This document shows positions 20,148 to 29,675 of a stretch of 64,000 bases of DNA, piece after piece (the first letter of the stretch is position 1; every line of letters begins with the position of its first letter). The DNA comes from JAFAXA01 sp963777325 (GTDB lineage Bacteria; Pseudomonadota; Alphaproteobacteria; Acetobacterales; Acetobacteraceae): NCBI GenBank assembly GCA_963777325.1, contig CAVZQE010000009.1, positions 61,272 through 125,271 on the forward strand, given 5' to 3'. The notes below the pieces were generated by a model, which ran no database searches, was not told the DNA's origin, and saw only the letters and a list, made by a program, of their open reading frames with translations. Made by a program: the position numbers and the translations under genes.

Positions 20148-21868
20148 TCGGCCGCTCCCTTCGCTGTCAGCGCCTGCGGGAAGTATTTAATCACACACTC
20201 TAGGGGGTTGGACGCAGCCTGGCCAAGACCGCAGATGGACGCGTCCCGCATGACCTGGCCCAATTCCGAGAGCAGGCCCGCATCCCAGATACCGCGCTCC
20301 ATCAGCATGCGCGCTTTCTGGGTGCCGCTGCGGCAAGGTGTGCACTGGCCGCAGCTCTCGTCCTCGAAGAAGCGCATCAGATTGAGCGCGACTGCCTGCA
20401 TGTCGTCGGCTTCGGAGAACACGACGACGGCGGCGGAACCGATGAAGCAGCCGTGTTTTTCGAGCGTGCCGAAATCCAGCGGGATGTCGTTCATGTGAGC
20501 GGGCAGGATGCCGCCCGACGCGCCGCCCGGCAGATAGCCGCTGAGCGTGTGCCCGTCGAGCATGCCGCCGCAGTATTCGTCAATGAGTTCCTGCACGGTG
20601 ATGCCGGCGGGGGCCAGCTTCACGCCGGGTTGCTTCACGCGGCCGGACACGGAAAAGCTGCGCAGGCCAGTACGGCCGTTGCGGCCTTGGCTGGTCCACC
20701 AGGCCGCGCCGCGCTCGATCAGGTCGCGCACCCAGTACAGCGTTTCGATGTTGTCGATGAGCGTCGGCCGGCCGAACAGACCGACCTGAAACGGGAAGGG
20801 AGGCTTGTGCCTGGGCAGGCCGCGCTTGCCCTCGATGCTCTCCAACATCGAGCTTTCTTCGCCGCAGATGTAAGCCCCCGCGCCGCGACGCAGGTGGATC
20901 ACGGGTCCGCCTCCCGGCAGCTTCGCGAGTTCCCGGGCCAGGATTTCTCGTTGCACCGGATATTCATCGCGCAGATAGATGTAGACATCCGTCGCCTCGA
21001 CCACGTGCGCGCCGATCAGCATGCCTTCAAGAAACCGGTGCGGGTCGGTGTTGAGATAGTGGCGATCCTTGAAGGTTCCGGGCTCGCCCTCGTCGCCGTT
21101 CACCGCCATCAGGCGCGGACCGGGCTCGCTCCGCACGGAGCGCCACTTGCGCCCCGCCGGAAAGCCGGCGCCACCCAGGCCGCGCAAACCGGCCTCGTCC
21201 AGCTTGACGAGTACCTCCTCGACGGTCATGTCGCCGCTTCGGATTCGGTTCAGCAGCGCGTAGCCGCCACCCGCGACATAAGCGTCATACTCCGTATAGT
21301 CCGAATGAACGCGCGGGTGCGTGTCGCCCGCGCTCACCGCTGCCGCGATCGCGTCGGCGCCGGCGTCCGGCAGGAAATTGTGGCCGACCTCCACGGCCGG
21401 CGCATGATCGCACATCCCAACACAGGGGGCGCGCACGACTCGCACATGGGGCAGGGCGCCGCTGCCCTCTCGCGCTTTCAATTCGGCATGCAGCGCCTCC
21501 GCCCCGAACATCGCGCACGTCACGCTGTCGCACACGCGGACGACCAGCGGGGCCAGCGCCGCCTCATCTTCCTTTACGACGTCGAAATGCGCGTAGAATG
21601 TCGCCGTCTCGTAGGCCTCCGCGTAGGAAAGCCGCATCTCGTCCGCCAGCGCCGCCAGGTGCGCGGCCGAGATCTGATGGTAGGTGTCCTGGATGAGATG
21701 CAGATGCTCTATCAGCATGTCCCGCCGGCGCGGGGCGTCTCCCAGCAGCGCAAGGATCTCGTCGCGGGCGACGGGATCGATCTGACGTCCTTTCGGCACC
21801 GGCCGGGCGCGGCCGCCTCGCCCCGGATGTTCGAATTGCCGGATCTCTGCTGACGCGTCCTGTGTCAT
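20144..21868 (-). CDS. fdhB: Formate dehydrogenase beta subunit, fused NuoE-NuoF type
   Basis: Diaphorase subunit passing electrons from FdhA to NAD+. The first ~150 residues are a thioredoxin-like [2Fe-2S] NuoE domain (VCDSVTCAMFG and APCVGMCDHAP hold the cysteines). The rest is NuoF: GLRGLGGAGFPAGRKW, NGDEGEPGTFKDR, GAGAYICGEES and the [4Fe-4S] motif ESCGQCTPCRSG. About 574 residues from the ATG at 21868, which has a GAGG ahead; a GTG at 21880 is the alternative. One fused chain replaces separate FdsG and FdsB, the arrangement of the tungsten FDH1 of Methylobacterium extorquens. Confidence 0.92.
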
Positions 21869-22046
21869 CGGTCTTCGCACCTCGGAATGCCGGAAGGCGT
21901 TTGCCGCCGGTCGGCCAGACTACCATAGCCGGTCCTGCCGGACTGAACATCAGCCCGCCGAAGGCAAGCCGTGGCCGGTCCAAGAACTCGCGTAAGGCAA
22001 ACAGGCTGGGTCAATTCCCGGCCGGCGTCAGTGTCCTTGCAGGATT

Positions 22047-23840
22047 TCAGGCGTCCATGTCTTGGCTCTTGCGGATCGAGAGGCTGGGATCAAGGCACAG
22101 GATTTCCTCGAACTCGCTCACGCTGTCCACCTCGGTGCCCATCGCGATATTGGTCACCCGCTCCAGGATAAACTCCAGCACAACGGGTACCCGGTGTTCC
22201 TGCATGAGCTGCTCGGCCCGTTCGAACGCATCCTTGAACTCGTTTGGACTCTTCACGCGGATGGCCTTGCAGCCCAGCGCCTCCGCCGCGCCGACGTGGT
22301 CGACGCCGTACCCCGCCGCCGCATCCCCGGCCGGCATCGTATTGATGTTATCGAAGGCCAGACTGACCTCGAAGTCCATCTGAAACCCGCGCTGCGCCTG
22401 CCGGATTAGTCCAAGATACGAGTTGTTCACGACCACGTGGAGGTATGGCAGCTTGTGCTGAGCCCCAACGGCCAGTTCTTCCAACAGGAACTGAAAGTCA
22501 TAGTCGCCGGAGAGCGCCACGATCTTGCGGTCCGGGTCGGCCGCGCGGACGCCTAGCGCCGCGGGAAGGGTCCAGCCGAGCGGGCCCGCCTGGCCGCAAT
22601 TGATCCAGTTACGCGGGCTATAGACGTGCAGGAACTGCGCCCCGGCAATCTGCGAAAGGCCGATAGTCGTGACGTAGCAGGTGTCTCTATCAAACGCCTC
22701 GTTCATCTCCTGATACACGCGCTGCGGCTTGAGCGGCACAGCATCGAAGTGGCTGCGGCGCAGCATGTTTCGCTTGCGGTGCTCGCACGCTGCCGCCCAC
22801 TCGGATCGGTCCCTGAGCGTGCCGGCCGCCTTCATCTCCAGGGCAACGGCTATGAACTCCCGCAGCGCGGCGCCCGCATCCGAGACGATGCCGAGGTCAG
22901 GGCCGAATACCCGGCCGATCTGCGTCGGCTCAATGTCCACATGCACGAACTTGCGGCCCCTCGTGTAAACCTCGACAGAGCCGGTGTGGCGGTTGGCCCA
23001 GCGGTTGCCGATGCCGAAGACGAAGTCGCTCTCGAGGAACGTGGCGTTGCCGTAGCGATGGCTGGTCTGCAGGCCGACCATGCCGGCCATCAGCGGGTGG
23101 TCGTCCGGGATCGTGCCCCAGCCCATTAACGTCGGGATGACCGGGATGCCGGTCAGCTCCGCAAATTCGACCAGCAACGCTGAGGCATCGGCGTTGATGA
23201 TGCCGCCTCCGGCGACGATCAGCGGGCGCGCTGCCTCATTCAGCATGGCGAGTGCCCGCTCAGCCTGACGTCGCGTGGCGGCCGGCTTGTACGGAGGCAG
23301 GGTTTCGTAGCTCTCCGCATCGAACTCGATCTCCGCCATTTGCACGTCGATCGGCAGGTCGATCAGCACCGGACCTGGGCGGCCGGAGCGCATCAGGTGG
23401 AACGCTTGCTGGAACACGCTCGGCACCAGCGTCGGCTCCCGTACGCAGACGGACCATTTCGTGACCGGCTTCGAGATCGCCTCGATGTCTACGGCCTGGA
23501 AGTCCTCCTTGTACAGCTTGGCGCGGGGCGCCTGGCCGGTGATGCACAGGATCGGGATGCTATCGGCCTGGGCGGAATAGAGGCCTGTGATCATGTCGGT
23601 ACCCGCAGGGCCAGACGTGCCGATGCAGACGCCGATGTTGCCGGCTTTGGCGCGGGTGTAGCCCTCGGCCATGTGCGAGGCGCCTTCCACGTGCCGGGCC
23701 AGGATGTGCCGTATCGCCCCGCTCGCCTTCATGGCGGCATAGAGCGGGTTGATGGCCGCGCCCGGTACGCCGAAAGTGACCGTTACGCCCTCTCGCTCCA
23801 GCACGCGCACCGCTGCTTCGATCGCTCTCATTCTGGCCAT
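22047..23840 (-). CDS. gcl: Glyoxylate carboligase (tartronate-semialdehyde synthase)
   Basis: ThDP/FAD enzyme condensing two glyoxylates to tartronate semialdehyde and CO2. The 597 residues start MARMRAIEAAVRVLEREGV, and the usual catalytic Glu of ThDP enzymes is Val51 (ARHVEGASH), the hallmark of Gcl. GTSGPAGTDMITGLYSA and the ThDP motif GDYDFQFLLEELAVG are present. GAGGAAC precedes the ATG. No tartronate-semialdehyde reductase or hydroxypyruvate isomerase is adjacent, although an Hyi/OtnI homologue lies at 52.2 kb. Confidence 0.93.
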   Translation of the reverse strand: MARMRAIEAAVRVLEREGVTVTFGVPGAAINPLYAAMKASGAIRHILARHVEGASHMAEGYTRAKAGNIGVCIGTSGPAGTDMITGLYSAQADSIPILCITGQAPRAKLYKEDFQAVDIEAISKPVTKWSVCVREPTLVPSVFQQAFHLMRSGRPGPVLIDLPIDVQMAEIEFDAESYETLPPYKPAATRRQAERALAMLNEAARPLIVAGGGIINADASALLVEFAELTGIPVIPTLMGWGTIPDDHPLMAGMVGLQTSHRYGNATFLESDFVFGIGNRWANRHTGSVEVYTRGRKFVHVDIEPTQIGRVFGPDLGIVSDAGAALREFIAVALEMKAAGTLRDRSEWAAACEHRKRNMLRRSHFDAVPLKPQRVYQEMNEAFDRDTCYVTTIGLSQIAGAQFLHVYSPRNWINCGQAGPLGWTLPAALGVRAADPDRKIVALSGDYDFQFLLEELAVGAQHKLPYLHVVVNNSYLGLIRQAQRGFQMDFEVSLAFDNINTMPAGDAAAGYGVDHVGAAEALGCKAIRVKSPNEFKDAFERAEQLMQEHRVPVVLEFILERVTNIAMGTEVDSVSEFEEILCLDPSLSIRKSQDMDA

Positions 23841-23874
23841 GTCGTTCCTCGTTCTTGGTTTCGTGCTTGCTCGG

Positions 23875-24663
23875 TCAGCCAGTTGGCGGAGCGTTGTCGA
23901 AGCGGGTCCGTAACGTGCCGACCCCGTCGATCGTCACCTCGACCGTGTTGTTCGCCTCTCGCATCGCGCCCACTCCCAAGGAGGTCCCGCAACAGATCAC
24001 GTCTCCGGGCATCAACGTCATGTCGCACGATAGCAAACTGACGAGTCTGGCCGCCGGAAAGACCATGTCGGCTATTGGATAGTTCTGTCTTTCCACTCCA
24101 TTCAGCACCGTGCGGACTACCAACTTCTCCGGTCGCAGATCCGTGGCGATGACCGGGCCGAAGGGGCTGAAGCCGTCGAAGCTCTTCGCGCGCGTCCATT
24201 GCGCGAAGGCTGGATCCTTCTGCAGTATATCCGCAGCGGTGATGTCGTTGACGCAGGTATAGCCGAAGATGGCGGCTTTTGCAGCCTCTGGCGAGGCATG
24301 GCGGCAGGTCTTGCCGATGACGATGCCGAGTTCGCCCTCAAAGACCACTTTGCCCTCATAGCCGGCCGGCCTCCGCACAGTCGTGTCCGGGTCGGCATAG
24401 GACGACGCGGCCTTGAGAAGAAACAGCGGCTCCGCCGGCTCCGCAATCCCTAGCTTGGCGCCCAGTGCGCGGAAATTGTTCCAGAGCGCGATCATCTTCG
24501 ACGGCTCCGACGGGGCCAGAAGCCGGACCGACCCGAGCGCCACGTTTTCACCGCTCGGTGACGGCATGCCGAACATCGAACCCTGGTGTACCGCCACCAT
24601 TCCGCCGGTCAGAGTGCCGAAGCCTCTGACTCCATCCCGCTCGAAGCGGACCCACTGTGCCAT
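23875..24663 (-). CDS. Fumarylacetoacetate hydrolase (FAH) family protein
   Basis: A 262-residue member of the FAH fold with metal-binding acidic residues in FEGELGIVIG and a conserved NDITAADI. The family includes acylpyruvases, oxaloacetate decarboxylases and fumarylpyruvate hydrolases, and the substrate cannot be told from sequence. The second ATG (24663) has the better-spaced ribosome site; 24669 is possible. It sits 10 bp after oxlT and 34 bp before gcl, so a role on an oxalate- or glyoxylate-derived 2-oxo acid is suggested by context only. Confidence 0.8.
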   Translation of the reverse strand: MAQWVRFERDGVRGFGTLTGGMVAVHQGSMFGMPSPSGENVALGSVRLLAPSEPSKMIALWNNFRALGAKLGIAEPAEPLFLLKAASSYADPDTTVRRPAGYEGKVVFEGELGIVIGKTCRHASPEAAKAAIFGYTCVNDITAADILQKDPAFAQWTRAKSFDGFSPFGPVIATDLRPEKLVVRTVLNGVERQNYPIADMVFPAARLVSLLSCDMTLMPGDVICCGTSLGVGAMREANNTVEVTIDGVGTLRTRFDNAPPTG

Positions 24664-24673
24664 GCTCATCCCC

Positions 24674-25981
24674 TCACGACGAAGAGCGGACGATTGCGGG
24701 GGTGAGTTGATTACGCTCGGCGGCGGCGTGCCGGGAAGCGCGCAGGGGCCGCAGCACGAACAGCGCGAGGATGACCACGGCGAAGTTCAGCCCGGCGGCG
24801 ACGGCGAAGACCGTGAACCAGCTTCCGGTGGCGCTTTTGATGACGTTGGCGAACGGCACCAGCAGCGCCGACGTGCCCTTGGCGGTGTAGAGGACGGCCG
24901 TGTTCACGGTCGCGTATTTCGGCCCGAACGTGTCGGCGCAGGTTGAAGGAAAAAGGCTGAAGATCTCGCCCCAGGTGAAGAAGATCATCGCCGCGAACAG
25001 GATGAAGAACCAGGGATTGGAGCCGAGGACGCCCATCAGCAGATAGCTGAGGCCGCCGAGGGTGAAGGCGATCACCATCGTCGCCTCGCGTCCGATCTGG
25101 TCCGATACCCAGCCGAAGAACGGGCGGGCCGTTCCGTTCATGATGTTATCGACGACCAGCGCGATGCTCAGCGTGGACGCGCCGAACAGCAGCACCGTCT
25201 TCGAGAGATTGTAGTCGGACGCGATCAGCGCGAGCTGCGCGGTCGCCATCAAGCCGCTGGCCGATACCGCCACGAACATCGCGTAAAGCAGCCAGAAAAT
25301 CGGGGAGCGCAGCATTTCGCGTGGCGTGTCGCTGAGGGTGGACTGCGGGATCTTCTTGGAGACCGTAGTCGGCGCCTCGCTGGGCAGGGGCTGGCGCAGC
25401 AGCAACGCCACCAACAGCAGCAGGCCGCCTTGCCCCACGCCGAACCAGAAGAAGGTGGAGGCGTAACCGTGGCTCTCGATCATGATCTTGATCGGGATGA
25501 CGGTGAGGGCCGCGCCCGCCCCGAAACCAGCGGCCGTGAGGCCGACGGCGAGCCCGCGCCGGTCGGGGAACCATTTCACGGCGCCGCCGACGCAGGTTGC
25601 GTAGATGCCGCCCGCGCCGAGACCCGACAGCGCTGCACCCACATAGAGCATCCACAGCGAGGTCGCGTAGGCGTTGATGACCCAGGCAACGGCGACCAGA
25701 ACGCCGCCGATGAGGACCGTGACCTTCGGTCCCCGCCGCGGCCCAAGGTGATCGGCGAGCCACCCGGCGCCGGGGGTGAACCAGGTCTCGAGCGCGATGA
25801 AGATGCTGAAGGCGATCTGGATCTCGGCGATGTTCCAGCCGTTCGCGACGTTCATCGGCTTGACGAACAGCGTCCAGCTATACTGCAGATTGGCGATCAG
25901 CATCATGCAAATAAGGCCGAACACCAGTTGCCACCACCGGTTGGTCGGGCGCGGGCCGTCCGCGATCGTATGTACCGACAT
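24674..25981 (-). CDS. oxlT: Oxalate/formate antiporter (MFS, OFA family)
   Basis: Inner-membrane 12-helix exchanger bringing oxalate in for formate out. The NLQYSWTLFVKP segment in the first helix, the NGTARPFFGWVSDQIGR loop with a conserved Arg, and the YTAKGTSALLVPFAN helix with the Lys that corresponds to the substrate-binding Lys of OxlT all point to the oxalate branch. The ATG at 25981 has an AGAGGAAC ribosome site; the frame extends 27 residues further without support. It lies 116 bp after sucD in the same direction. Confidence 0.9.
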   Translation of the reverse strand: MSVHTIADGPRPTNRWWQLVFGLICMMLIANLQYSWTLFVKPMNVANGWNIAEIQIAFSIFIALETWFTPGAGWLADHLGPRRGPKVTVLIGGVLVAVAWVINAYATSLWMLYVGAALSGLGAGGIYATCVGGAVKWFPDRRGLAVGLTAAGFGAGAALTVIPIKIMIESHGYASTFFWFGVGQGGLLLLVALLLRQPLPSEAPTTVSKKIPQSTLSDTPREMLRSPIFWLLYAMFVAVSASGLMATAQLALIASDYNLSKTVLLFGASTLSIALVVDNIMNGTARPFFGWVSDQIGREATMVIAFTLGGLSYLLMGVLGSNPWFFILFAAMIFFTWGEIFSLFPSTCADTFGPKYATVNTAVLYTAKGTSALLVPFANVIKSATGSWFTVFAVAAGLNFAVVILALFVLRPLRASRHAAAERNQLTPAIVRSSS

Positions 25982-26097
25982 GTTCCTCTCCCTTATCCGC
26001 TGCGTGACGAGCGTTCGTTGTTGAACTTTGCGGTGATTTGGACCACGCCGAAGCCTGTTCAAAGAAGGCGTCTAAGCGCTATCCCGCACGCGATGTT

Positions 26098-26976
26098 TCA
26101 TGCCGCCCTGAGGGCCTGCACCATCGTGCTGCCGAGGGCGGAAGGGCTTTCCGCGACGTGGATGCCGGCCTGACGCATCGCCGCCATCTTCGCCTCCGCC
26201 GTGTCGCGCCCGCCCGAGATCACCGCGCCCGCATGGCCCATGCGGCGGCCCGGCGGCGCGGTCGCGCCGGCGATGAACCCGACCACCGGCTTGCCCTTGT
26301 TGTTGCGCGCCAGGAACTCGGCCGCATCGATCTCGCTTTGGCCGCCGATCTCGCCGATCATCACGATCTGCTTCGTCTCGGGATCGGCCAGGAACAGCTC
26401 CAGCACCTCGACGAAATCCGTGCCCTTCACCGGGTCGCCGCCGATGCCGACGCAGGTGCTCTGCCCGAGACCCGCCGCCGTCGTCTGCGCCACCGCCTCA
26501 TAGGTCAGCGTGCCCGAGCGCGACACGATGCCGACCGAGCCGCGCCTGTGAATGTGGCCCGGCATGATGCCGATCTTGCACGCGTCCGGCGTGATCACGC
26601 CCGGGCAGTTCGGCCCGATCAGCCGCGACCCAGACCCCTCCAGCGCCCGCTTCACCCGCACCATGTCGAGCACCGGAATGCCCTCGGTGATGCAGACGAT
26701 CAGCGCAATCCCGGCGTCGATCGCCTCCAGGATGGCGTCGGCCGCGAACGGCGGCGGCACGTAGATCGCGCTCGCCTCCGCCCCGGTCGCCTCCCGCGCC
26801 TCGGCCACCGTGTCGAACACCGGCAGGTCGAGATGCCGCGAGCCGCCCTTGCCCGGCGTGACGCCGCCGACGACCTTGGTGCCGTAGGCGATCGCCTGCT
26901 CGGAGTGGAACGTGCCTTGGGCGCCGGTGAAGCCCTGGGTGATGACGCGCGTCGCCGCGTCCACGAGAATGGCCAT
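26098..26976 (-). CDS. sucD: Succinyl-CoA synthetase alpha subunit
   Basis: CoA-binding and phosphohistidine subunit of succinyl-CoA synthetase (292 residues). It begins MAILVDAATRVITQGFTG, contains GPNCPGVITP and SRSGTLTYEA, and has the catalytic His in RRMGHAGAVISGG. The ATG follows a TGA by one base; that TGA ends a remnant of sucC, as in a normal sucCD junction, but the sucC body upstream is missing. The full sucC is at 119..1315. It is probably the first gene of the sucD-oxlT-FAH-gcl unit. Confidence 0.93.
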   Translation of the reverse strand: MAILVDAATRVITQGFTGAQGTFHSEQAIAYGTKVVGGVTPGKGGSRHLDLPVFDTVAEAREATGAEASAIYVPPPFAADAILEAIDAGIALIVCITEGIPVLDMVRVKRALEGSGSRLIGPNCPGVITPDACKIGIMPGHIHRRGSVGIVSRSGTLTYEAVAQTTAAGLGQSTCVGIGGDPVKGTDFVEVLELFLADPETKQIVMIGEIGGQSEIDAAEFLARNNKGKPVVGFIAGATAPPGRRMGHAGAVISGGRDTAEAKMAAMRQAGIHVAESPSALGSTMVQALRAA

Positions 26977-26977
26977 G

Positions 26978-27045
26978 TCAGGCGGCCTCCTTGACGGCGG
27001 TGACGACCTTCTGCGCGGCGTCGGCGAGGTTGTCGGCGGCGATGA
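26978..27045 (-). pseudogene. Remnant 3' end of sucC (direct repeat copy B at 26982..27045)
   Basis: Encodes only the last SucC residues (IAADNLADAAQ to KEAA) and a TGA. Bases 26982-27045 are identical to 123-186. Upstream of 27046 the similarity stops abruptly and unrelated sequence follows. The reading frame stays open to an ATG at 27184, so a 68-residue peptide ending in this tail could still be made and coupled to sucD, but nothing else supports it. Confidence 0.85.
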
Positions 27046-27276
27046 CCGCCAAGTTCCGGACCGTTCCAACGAAACTTCTTTTGCCGGGCTCTTTCGGCTC
27101 CTTACCATACTGCTGCCGTGCCATGATTCTGGCGGCTGTCTGCATCGCGCCGGCATCGGCCACTGTCGGTGCTGTTCTCGCCATTTTCTGGCTTCCTCCC
27201 TTTGAGCGCCGCCTTCCGGCGGGACTGAAGCGCTTCGCTCTGCCCCCCCGGACGGTTTGAGAAGCCGGTTGGCATG

Positions 27277-27286
27277 TGGTATACCA
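27277..27286. promoter_or_regulatory. Putative GntR-family operator TGGTATACCA
   Basis: Perfect 10-bp palindrome TGGTATACCA about 300 bp upstream of sucD and 260 bp upstream of the panE-like gene. It is the best copy of a motif also found at 6828 and 27317. Confidence 0.55.
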
Positions 27287-27316
27287 AGCCGGCGGCGGTC
27301 TGGCCAGAAGTTATTT

Positions 27317-27326
27317 TGGTATACAA
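27317..27326. promoter_or_regulatory. Putative GntR-family operator TGGTATACAA
   Basis: Second, near-palindromic copy (TGGTATACAA) exactly 40 bp from the first, centre to centre, within an AT-rich patch that could also contain a promoter. Confidence 0.5.
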
Positions 27327-27542
27327 AACACCATAGTCGTGCACACATGTGCCTTGGCTGGGCATGCGGGGCCGACCAGCAGGTGAATTCACGGGGAGAG
27401 GAACGGGTGAAGCTCGATCTTCCGCCGTGCCGCGGGTCACTGAGCGTCGGACCGGCGTAGCTGTTTTTTGGCCCGGCCCGGAGCGGTCCCGGAAATGGCC
27501 TTACCGGGGCAGAGCACCGGATAGAGCAGGGAGTGACACGCT

Positions 27543-28518
27543 GTGAAAGTTTGCATCTTCGGCGCCGGCGCGATCGGCGGCTATGTCGGGGCTGAGCTCG
27601 CCCGTGCGGGCGTCGAGGTCAGCCTTGTTGCACGCGGCCCTCATCTCGCGGCAATGCGGGCGAACGGGTTGCGCTTGCTCAAGGGCGAGGAGGAGATCCG
27701 GGTGCATCCCGTCTGCACCGGCGATCCGGCGGAGCTCGGGCCGCAGGACTACGTGATCGTCGGCCTGAAGGCGCACCAGCTCAGCGCGGCCGTCGGGCAG
27801 ATGCAGCCGTTGCTTGGCCCCAGCACCGCCGTCGTTACGGCGGTGAACGGCATTCCGTACTGGTATTTCCACCACCATGGGGGCGCCCTCGAAGGAAGCG
27901 TCGTGGAAAGCGTCGATCCGGGCGGGGCGCAGTGGCGCGGCCTTGGGCCGGAGCGTGCCATTGGCTGCATCGTCTATCCCGCGACCGAGATCGTCGAGCC
28001 CGGCGTGATCCGCCACATTTACGGCGACAAATTCCCGCTCGGCGAGCCGTCCGGCGAACACACTGAGCGGGTGCAAAAACTGTCCGAAGCCTTCGCCGCC
28101 GGGGGGATGCGGGCCCCCGGTACTCGACCGAATCCGCGACGAGCTATGGCTCAAGCTTTGGGGAAACCTGTCCTTCAACCCGATCAGCGCGCTGACCCAT
28201 GCGACGCTCGATGTGATCTGCACCGATCCGGGCACGCGAGCGGTGGCGCGGGCGATGATGATCGAAGGCCGCGACATCGCGGACCGGCTCGGCATCCGGT
28301 TCCGGGTCGATGTCGACCGGCGGATCGAGGGCGCGCGCAAGGTGGGCGCGCACAAGACGTCCATGCTGCAGGATCTCGAGCGGGGCCGGCCGATGGAGAT
28401 CCTGCCGCTGGTGACGGTGGTGCAGGAGCTGGGCAGGAAGGTGGGGGTGCCCACGCCGACCATCGACGTGGTGCATGCCCTGATCGCGCAGCGCGCGAAG
28501 GTGGCGGAGGCGGATTAA
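27543..28518 (+). pseudogene. Ketopantoate-reductase-like (PanE) protein, possible oxalyl-CoA reductase; one-base frameshift
   Basis: NAD(P)-dependent reductase of the 2-dehydropantoate 2-reductase family. The N-terminus has the nucleotide loop IFGAGAIGGYVGAELA. The frame breaks at a C5 run (28114-28118); removing one C joins AGGMRAPVLD to ELWLKLWGNLSFNPISAL, the conserved Lys/Asn block, and the restored product is 324 residues ending at 28518. In Methylobacterium extorquens a PanE paralogue (PanE2) is the oxalyl-CoA reductase, and the position beside the oxalate genes suggests the same role here. True ketopantoate reductase is the alternative. Confidence 0.75.
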
Positions 28519-28762
28519 AGGAACTCCCACCACGTAGGCAAGGTGAGAGCCCGGAGGGCTAGGCGCTGGAACTTGCGCCACCTCCGCGCCAGAGTCGGGC
28601 CGGAGCGTCGGTGTGGGAATGTGGCGACGCCAAACCCAGGGTTGGCGGTCGGGGTAGTCTTGAAGCGGTGCATGAAATGCTCTTCAGCGACAAGCGGCGA
28701 TATCCTTTTGTGCACCGCAGCGCAGAAAACGTCAAGCTGTTTGAACGGCAGGGAGGACCACC
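28519..28762 (+). other. Two consecutive hairpins and unexplained sequence after the panE-like gene
   Basis: Immediately after the panE-like stop are AGCCC-GGA-GGGCT (28548-28560) and GGCGC-8 nt-GCGCC (28562-28579). There is no T-tract, so an intrinsic terminator is uncertain. The rest holds a GGGAGG ribosome site for the CBS gene and a 66-codon minus-strand frame that I do not accept as a gene. Confidence 0.35.
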
Positions 28763-29461
28763 ATGGCGACAGTCGCCGACATCATGACCCGCAACGTGAC
28801 GACGGTTTCGGTCGACACGCCAATTCGCGATATCGCGCGCCTGCTTTGCGAGAAGCGCGTGAGCGGGGTTCCGGTGGTCGACGCGAGCGGCGCGCTGGTC
28901 GGCATCGTTAGCGAGAGCGACCTGATGGTCCACGCCGCTGCGATCGGCGAGCTCGGCGATCCGCATCGCGGCTGGTGGAAGTCGCTGTTCGTGAATGACA
29001 CAAAGCTTGCCCGGAACTATGTCCGCACGCATGGCCAGACGGCCGAGCAGGTCATGTCCACACGGGTTCTGACCGTGACCGAGACGGACACGGCCGCCGA
29101 CATTGCGCGCATCATGGGCCAGCACCGGATCAAGCGCCTCCCCGTCCTGCGCGACGGCAAGCTGGCCGGGATCGTGACGCGCGCGGATCTGCTGAAGATC
29201 CTCGCGGGAAGTGCGCCCTCGCGGGAGGGCGAGCCCTCGGATGATGCGATCCTGGCGGCGTTGCTCGCCAAGCTAGACGAACTGCCCTGGACGCGGCTGT
29301 CGGCCAAAAACGTCGAGGTGGAGAACGGGGTCGTGCGACTGACCGGTTCCGTCCGTACGGAGGAGGTGCGTCAGGCGCTGCATGTCGCCGCCGAGAGCAT
29401 CCCCGGCGTGGTCGCGATCGAGGACCGCCTCGTGCCGGTCGTCGTGCCGCCGGTGGTCTGA
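28763..29461 (+). CDS. CBS-pair and BON domain protein
   Basis: A 232-residue cytoplasmic protein with two CBS motifs (about 6-60 VADIMTRNV...VSGVPVVD and 96-150 VMSTRVLTV...RIKRLPVL) and a C-terminal BON domain (about 185-225, VENGVVRLTGSV). CBS pairs bind adenine nucleotides; BON domains bind membranes or ligands. Proteins of this build are common in alphaproteobacteria, often stress-linked, with no defined reaction. The start has a strong GGGAGG site. It appears to be transcribed alone. Confidence 0.88.
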   Translation: MATVADIMTRNVTTVSVDTPIRDIARLLCEKRVSGVPVVDASGALVGIVSESDLMVHAAAIGELGDPHRGWWKSLFVNDTKLARNYVRTHGQTAEQVMSTRVLTVTETDTAADIARIMGQHRIKRLPVLRDGKLAGIVTRADLLKILAGSAPSREGEPSDDAILAALLAKLDELPWTRLSAKNVEVENGVVRLTGSVRTEEVRQALHVAAESIPGVVAIEDRLVPVVVPPVV

Positions 29462-29675
29462 GCAGGCCGGGCGACTTTCGTGGCGACAGCGAGGCGGGCC
29501 TCAGCACGGGCATGGACGAAGCGGTCCGCGTAGTCGGACGAGGCCGAAAGGGCCAACCTCCGCGCGCCGCAGCTACTACGCGGCCGGCTCGCAAGTGGCT
29601 TGACTGCTCCGAAGCGACGCGGCAATCGGTTGAGCGAAACACGTGCCCTTCGACCGCTAGCTCGGCTGTTTAGAC

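Larger units (their letters stand above)
27046..27542. other. Divergent regulatory region between sucD and panE-like gene
   Basis: About 500 bp without a recognisable gene. It contains two GntR-like palindromes whose centres are 40 bp apart (27281.5 and 27321.5), four helical turns, so they lie on the same DNA face. Promoters for the sucD unit and for the panE-like gene are expected here. Confidence 0.6.

Noticed and set aside
26978..27184. 68-codon peptide ending in the SucC tail
   Set aside because: Only the last 22 or so codons are SucC-derived; the rest has no similarity and no good ribosome site, so it is treated as a remnant.
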